Shown here piece by piece: positions 60,776-64,000 of a stretch of 64,000 nt of DNA. Each line of letters starts with the position of its first letter. Within the stretch, counting starts at the first letter, position 1. The translations under genes and the position numbers were made by a program. The notes under the pieces are model-generated. The model did no database searches. It was not told the DNA's origin and saw only the letters and a list, made by a program, of their open reading frames with translations. Origin of the DNA: Azospirillum sp. (GTDB lineage Bacteria > Pseudomonadota > Alphaproteobacteria > Azospirillales > Azospirillaceae); NCBI GenBank assembly GCA_016124535.1, contig WGNK01000061.1, forward strand, positions 17,785 to 81,784, read 5' to 3'.

Positions 60776-61011
60776 AGTTGGTCCAGCGCATCACCCGCGT
60801 GTTCACCACCGCCTTCACCAATAAACCAGTATCGATGAAGTACCGGGGCCTCTTCGATCTGGTCTCCCGCAAGCAGGGCATGCTCAACTATGCCAGTGCC
60901 GTCCGTCCCGCCGACCCCCAAACCCTCTACGCCGAGTGGTTCCGGCGCTTTCATCGCGACCGGGGTGGCGCGGGCAGGACGAAGGCGCTGGCCCGGCGTT
61001 CTCCGCCGTGA
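60733..61011 (+). CDS. hypothetical protein, possibly 3' part of a broken gene
   Basis: This 92-codon frame (ATG 60733) has convincing protein character: IRELELKLVQRITRVFTTAF, KPVSMKYRGLFDLVSRKQG and DPQTLYAEWFRRFHRD. The frame is open further upstream (GKISKLVAM), so its true start is unclear and it may belong with 60536-60775. I cannot assign a family. Confidence 0.45.
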   Translation: MQATGEVPIRELELKLVQRITRVFTTAFTNKPVSMKYRGLFDLVSRKQGMLNYASAVRPADPQTLYAEWFRRFHRDRGGAGRTKALARRSPP

Positions 61012-61038
61012 TGGGTTACATGTAACTATGAGGAGGTC

Positions 61039-61275
61039 ATGACCGCCGGGTCTTCGGCCATTTCGTCGCGTGTCAAGGTGGGGGCACATCGCGCCCGGCT
61101 GCGTGCGCAGGGGCTGCGGCCGATTCAGCTCTGGGTGCCGGACCTGCGGGCGCCAGGGTTTCGTGCCGAGGCCCACCGTCAGTCGGCGCTGGTGGCCGCG
61201 AGTGCTCAGGCCGCGGACGATCAGGCCTTCAGCGATGCCGCATCCGAACTGAGTTTCGGTGATCAGACCTCATGA
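61039..61275 (+). CDS. MazE-type antitoxin (DUF3018)
   Basis: The 78-residue product has the DUF3018 antitoxin core: VKVGAHRARLRAQGLRPIQL then WVPDLRAPGFRAEAHRQSAL and AADDQAFSDAASE. These proteins neutralise MazF-like RNases and bind their own promoter. The ATG follows a strong gaggagg site. The stop overlaps the mazF start as ATGA, the usual arrangement of toxin-antitoxin pairs. Confidence 0.88.
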   Translation: MTAGSSAISSRVKVGAHRARLRAQGLRPIQLWVPDLRAPGFRAEAHRQSALVAASAQAADDQAFSDAASELSFGDQTS

Positions 61276-61625
61276 GGCGCGGTGACGTGTGGGCCGCTGC
61301 CGGCGGGCAGGACTATGCCGGCAAGCCTCGTCCGGTGGTGATCGTCCAGGACGACAGCTTCGATGGCACGGCGTCGATCACCGTCTGCGCCTTCACCACC
61401 GATCCGACCGAGGCGCCGCTGTTCCGCCTGGATGTCGAACCGACCGATGAGAACGGGCTCGCGGCCTCCAGTCGGCTGATGGTGGACAAGATCACGACGG
61501 TGCCAAAAGCCAGGCTCGGCCGAAGGATCGGCCGGCTCGGCGACGAGGACCTGGTGCGGCTCAACCGGGCGATCCTGGTGATTCTGGGCCTGGCGGCGTC
61601 ACCGCGCACGACCGGCAAGAGGTAA
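61272..61625 (+). CDS. MazF/PemK-type mRNA interferase toxin
   Basis: The 117-residue toxin has the MazF fold: MRRGDVWAAAGGQDYAGKPR then PVVIVQDDSFDGTASITVCA and SRLMVDKITTVPKARLG. The RGDVW start, the KPRPVVIVQ strand and the conserved C-terminal KI.T/PK segment are intact, so it should cleave mRNA. It is coupled to the antitoxin at 61039 and stabilises the island. Confidence 0.9.
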   Translation: MRRGDVWAAAGGQDYAGKPRPVVIVQDDSFDGTASITVCAFTTDPTEAPLFRLDVEPTDENGLAASSRLMVDKITTVPKARLGRRIGRLGDEDLVRLNRAILVILGLAASPRTTGKR

Positions 61626-61627
61626 CC

Positions 61628-62357
61628 ATGCCGACACCTTCCGAACCCACGGCCGCCATCGCAACCCGGGTGGAGCGGGTCCGGCTCAAAGAGCTCAAGC
61701 TCCTGGACAAAAACGCGCGTTTCATGGCGCCGGGACCGTTTCAGCGCCTGGTCGATAACTTGCCGTGACGGCTGCCTGACCAGCCTGCCCACGGTCTACC
61801 GCCGTGAATCCGACGGGCCGTTGCTGGTGTTGTCGGGCAACCACCGGGTCCTGGCGGCGATCGCAGCCGGGATTGAGGAATCGGAGGTGCTGGAGATCAC
61901 CACGGCGCTGTCGGAGCCGCAGCTGGTGGCGATCCAGCTCTCGCACAACGCCATCATCGGCAAGGACGATCCCAGCATCCTGAAGGAACTGTGGGGCCTG
62001 CTCGACTTCGATCTCAAGGAATACAGCGGCCTGACCGATGATCTGTTCAAGGTCGACGACCTCGACGTTTCTGTGCTCAAGGTCGAGCAGCCGCTTTACC
62101 ATAAGTTGGTGATCTCGTTCCTGCCGGCCGACCAGGCCGCGTTCGACGGCTATCTTACCGCACTGGCCAAGGCTGCCGAATCGAAGAAAATCCAAGCCGT
62201 GCGCCACGTCGCCGATGGCGCCGACTTCGATCTCTTTTTTGATACCCTGATCGCGACCAAGGAAAAATACGCCGTCCACAACAGCGCCGTTGCACTCCGC
62301 CTGATCGCCGGCCTCGCCGCCGAGCAGCTGGCGGAGACCGCAGCGGCGCCGAGGTGA
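61628..62357 (+). pseudogene. frameshifted ParB/Srx-domain protein
   Basis: The first frame from ATG 61628 encodes TRVERVRLKELKLLDKNARF then MAPGPFQRLVDNLP and hits a TGA near 61767. The domain continues in another frame: RDGCLTSLPTVYRRESDGPL then LVLSGNHRVLAAIAAG and LVAIQLSHNAIIGKDDPSIL, to 62357. The SGNHR box and the start are typical of ParB-like nuclease/partition domains in phage and island proteins. A one-base insertion or two-base loss near 61765 explains the break. Confidence 0.75.
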
Positions 62358-62429
62358 GCGGAGAGGACCGCACGATGCTCATTGCGCCGCCGACCAGGTC
62401 ACGAGCAACGCAGAAGGCCCTGCCTTCCC

Positions 62430-62459
62430 TTGACGCTTGATGGCAGTTTCTCATATTGC
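62430..62459 (+). promoter_or_regulatory. candidate promoter of the fitAB pair
   Basis: ttgacg (62430-62435) is a good -35 box; tattgc (62454-62459) is a weak -10 at 18-base spacing. It lies 34 bases before the antitoxin ATG. Such pairs are usually repressed by the antitoxin-toxin complex at this site. Confidence 0.4.
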
Positions 62460-62492
62460 TATCAACGCCATCGTCCTAGGGATTATACCACC

Positions 62493-62747
62493 ATGCCCGC
62501 CGTCACCATTCGCAACCTCTCCGAGGAGACGCGTCGCGCCCTGAAGGTTCGGGCTGCACAGCACAATCGCAGCATGGAAGCGGAAATGCGCGCCATCCTG
62601 GAAGCCGTCGCGCGACCGGAGGGCCGGCTGCGTCTCGGCTCCGCGTTGGCGGAGATGAGCCGGAAGAACAGCCTCACCAATACCGATGTCGAAACCGTCG
62701 AACAGATCCGCGACGCCAGGCCAGCCGAGCCGGTGCGTTTCAAATGA
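62493..62747 (+). CDS. FitA-type antitoxin (ribbon-helix-helix)
   Basis: The 84-residue product begins MPAVTIRNLSEETRRALKVR then AAQHNRSMEAEMRAILEAVA, a clear FitA/Arc-type ribbon-helix-helix DNA-binding domain. The C-terminal tail (VEQIRDARPAEPVRF) wraps the toxin in this family. The stop overlaps the toxin start as ATGA. Confidence 0.9.
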   Translation: MPAVTIRNLSEETRRALKVRAAQHNRSMEAEMRAILEAVARPEGRLRLGSALAEMSRKNSLTNTDVETVEQIRDARPAEPVRFK

Positions 62748-63166
62748 TCCTGCTCGACACCAATGTCGTCTCCGAGGCGATGAAGCCCGAGCCCGCGCCG
62801 GGGGTGCACGCCTGGCTCGACGCGCAGGCGGCGGAGACGCTCTACCTGTCCAGTGTCACCATCGCAGAGCTGATGTTCGGCATCGGTGTGCTGCCCCGAG
62901 GCCGCCGTAAGGACAAGCTGACCGCGGCGCTCGATGGCGTGCTCGAGCTGTTCGGGGCACGAATCCTGCCGTTCGATACCGGCGCGGCCCGTCACTACGC
63001 CGACCTCGCGGTCAGGGCGCGCGCCGCCGGAAAAGGGTTCCCGACGCCCGATGGTTACATCGCTGCGATCGCCGCCGCGCATGAATTTGCGGTTGCATCC
63101 CGCGACACCAGCGCATTTGCCGCTGCCGGCCTCACCGTGATTGACCCCTGGACGGCCGCCGTCTGA
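62744..63166 (+). CDS. FitB/VapC-type PIN-domain ribonuclease toxin
   Basis: The 140-residue toxin has the PIN residues in order: MILLDTNVVSEAMKPEP (Asp5), VTIAELMFGIGVLP (Glu), FPTPDGYIAAIAAAHEFAVA (Asp) and SRDTSAF (Asp). Length is normal and all metal ligands are present, so it should be an active RNase kept in check by the antitoxin at 62493. Confidence 0.93.
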   Translation: MILLDTNVVSEAMKPEPAPGVHAWLDAQAAETLYLSSVTIAELMFGIGVLPRGRRKDKLTAALDGVLELFGARILPFDTGAARHYADLAVRARAAGKGFPTPDGYIAAIAAAHEFAVASRDTSAFAAAGLTVIDPWTAAV

Positions 63167-63211
63167 GCCACGACCCCGGCTTGGGTCTGCCCGTCCTGAC
63201 CGATGCCATTT

Positions 63212-63809
63212 TAGGGCCTGTCGTCAATTGAGCCAGATGGTGCTTGCGGCGAGATGTATGGCTGCCAGGAAGTTTCGGGCGGTTTGTCGTAGCGGGCGGC
63301 GATGGCCCGGAACTGCTTGCGTTTGGCGAAGAAATTCTCGATCCGGTGGCGTAGTGCATAGAGATCGCGATCGAAGGTGCGGGGTGTTCTGCGGTTTGCT
63401 TTGGGCGGGATAACGGCGTCTTTGCCGGCAGCCTTGAGCGGCGCGACAACCCGTTCGTCGGCGTCGAAAGCTTTGTCGGCAATGAGTAAGTCGGACCTCA
63501 TGTCCGGCACGAGGTGATCGGCGCCCACCAGGTCGTGGACTTCGCCGCCGGTCAGATGGAATGACACCGGATTGCCCAGGGCATCGACCAGAGTATGGAT
63601 TTTGGTGCTCAATCCACCGCGCGAGCGCCCGATCGCGTGGTCCTCGCCGGCTTTTTTGGGGCGCCGGCACTGTGCTGATGGACGCGCACGATGGTGCTGT
63701 CGATCATCGCCTACTCGTTGTCGGCATCCACCGAGAGGTGCTGGAACAGCCGTTGCCAGACCCCGGACTTGGCCCAGCGGCTGAAGCGCCGATGGAGAGC
63801 CTTGCATAA
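63212..63809 (-). mobile_element. degraded IS5-family (IS427-like) transposase
   Basis: The transposase shows the DDE parts: MIDSTIVRVHQHSAGAPKK, IGRSRGGLSTKIHTLVDALG, LIADKAFDADERVV, AVIPPKANRRTPRTFDRDLY, RIENFFAKRKQFRAIAARYD. A run of six As (A AAA AAG type, around 63653) is at the natural -1 frameshift site between orfA and orfB. A TAG replaces the Tyr codon of DADNEYAMID, and a one-base loss after RYDK breaks the C-terminus. The orfA 5' end is cut at about 63810 by the neighbouring IS. The end gggcctgtcgtcaattgag lies near 63214. The element is inactive. Confidence 0.82.
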
Positions 63810-63859
63810 CCCGAAGCGCTATGATTCCATGGGGAAAATTCAGCGGATCGGGTGCTTTA

Positions 63860-64000
63860 ATGCGTCGTCACTTGCGTCAGATGAGCCTTGCGGACGGACT
63901 TGTCAATCAAAGAGCCGGGCGGAATGAGTGGCTTGATGACATCGGCAAGATCATCGATTGGTCGGCACTTGAGACTGTTCTGCGTCCAATCTACGGCAGC
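63860..64000 (+). mobile_element. 5' part of an IS5-family transposase, runs off the window
   Basis: The 47 codons to the end read MRRHLRQMSLADGLVNQRAG then NEWLDDIGKIIDWSALETVL and RPIYGS. This is the N-terminal DUF772-type start of IS5-group transposases (M.LADGLV..RAG.N.WLD.I). The element inserted into the IS427-like remnant to its left. A promoter/inverted repeat probably lies between 63810 and 63860. Confidence 0.8.

Overview
The window is high-GC, gene-dense DNA from an alphaproteobacterium, probably of the Rhodospirillales type. Supporting this are an F1 ATP synthase operon in the order atpA-atpG-atpD-atpC, hopanoid genes of the hpnM/hpnI/hpnK type, an adjacent ntrY-ntrX pair and a TAXI-type solute-binding protein. 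Starts and stops often overlap as ATGA or GTGA, which indicates tightly coupled operons.

Core part (1-47800). The 3' end of the ATP synthase operon (1-3949) is followed by a ferritin-like di-iron protein, rppH, and hopanoid genes (hpnM on the minus strand, hpnI-hpnK on the plus strand). Next come a transglutaminase-like protein, a FAD amine-oxidase-like enzyme, an SH3 protein and a classical autotransporter with a clear terminator. From about 14.9 to 29.3 kb lies an envelope/polysaccharide region. It holds an AMIN-Sel1 protein, a sulfatase-fold enzyme, a VanZ-like protein, a lipoprotein with a hydrolase-like fold, a family 2 glycosyltransferase, a Wzm/Wzt-like ABC exporter, a Wzy/ligase-like membrane protein, a second polytopic membrane protein, an NAD-sugar epimerase and a WecA/MraY-like phosphosugar transferase. 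Further on are a TAXI protein, an aminotransferase, a 1585-residue alpha-2-macroglobulin with a thioester motif, tRNA-Thr, ntrX/ntrY, a Cache-type nucleotide cyclase, and a GT2-GtrA pair whose GT2 carries two minisatellites in its C-terminus.

Accessory part (47833-64000). A genomic island starts in tRNA-Pro(GGG): the 3' end of a tyrosine recombinase gene runs antisense into the tRNA, the usual signature of a tRNA-integrated element. Behind it are an excisionase-like gene, a second recombinase, small phage-type genes, a frameshifted HTH gene, a five-part operon (53.5-59.9 kb), degraded phage-type fragments (Gam, DUF2201), a MazEF pair, a frameshifted ParB-domain gene, a FitAB pair and nested IS5-family remnants. 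The other end of the island is not in the window.

The most interesting locus is 53.5-59.9 kb. It encodes an effector-associated-type protein, a MoxR-like AAA+ ATPase, a 988-residue protein with a vWA-like region and a C-terminal formylglycine-generating-enzyme (FGE/SUMF1) fold, a truncated HRDC-like diversity-generating-retroelement (DGR) accessory gene, and a second FGE-fold protein. The two FGE domains are near-duplicates at a constant offset of 1129 bases. Near their 3' ends they differ at 18 positions within 78 bases. These differences fall mostly on the first two bases of NNC codons, and 37 identical bases follow, then GC-rich hairpins. This is the pattern expected of adenine-directed DGR mutagenesis. 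No reverse transcriptase or template repeat is visible here, so the locus looks like a DGR-diversified sensor system whose mutagenesis machinery is elsewhere or lost.
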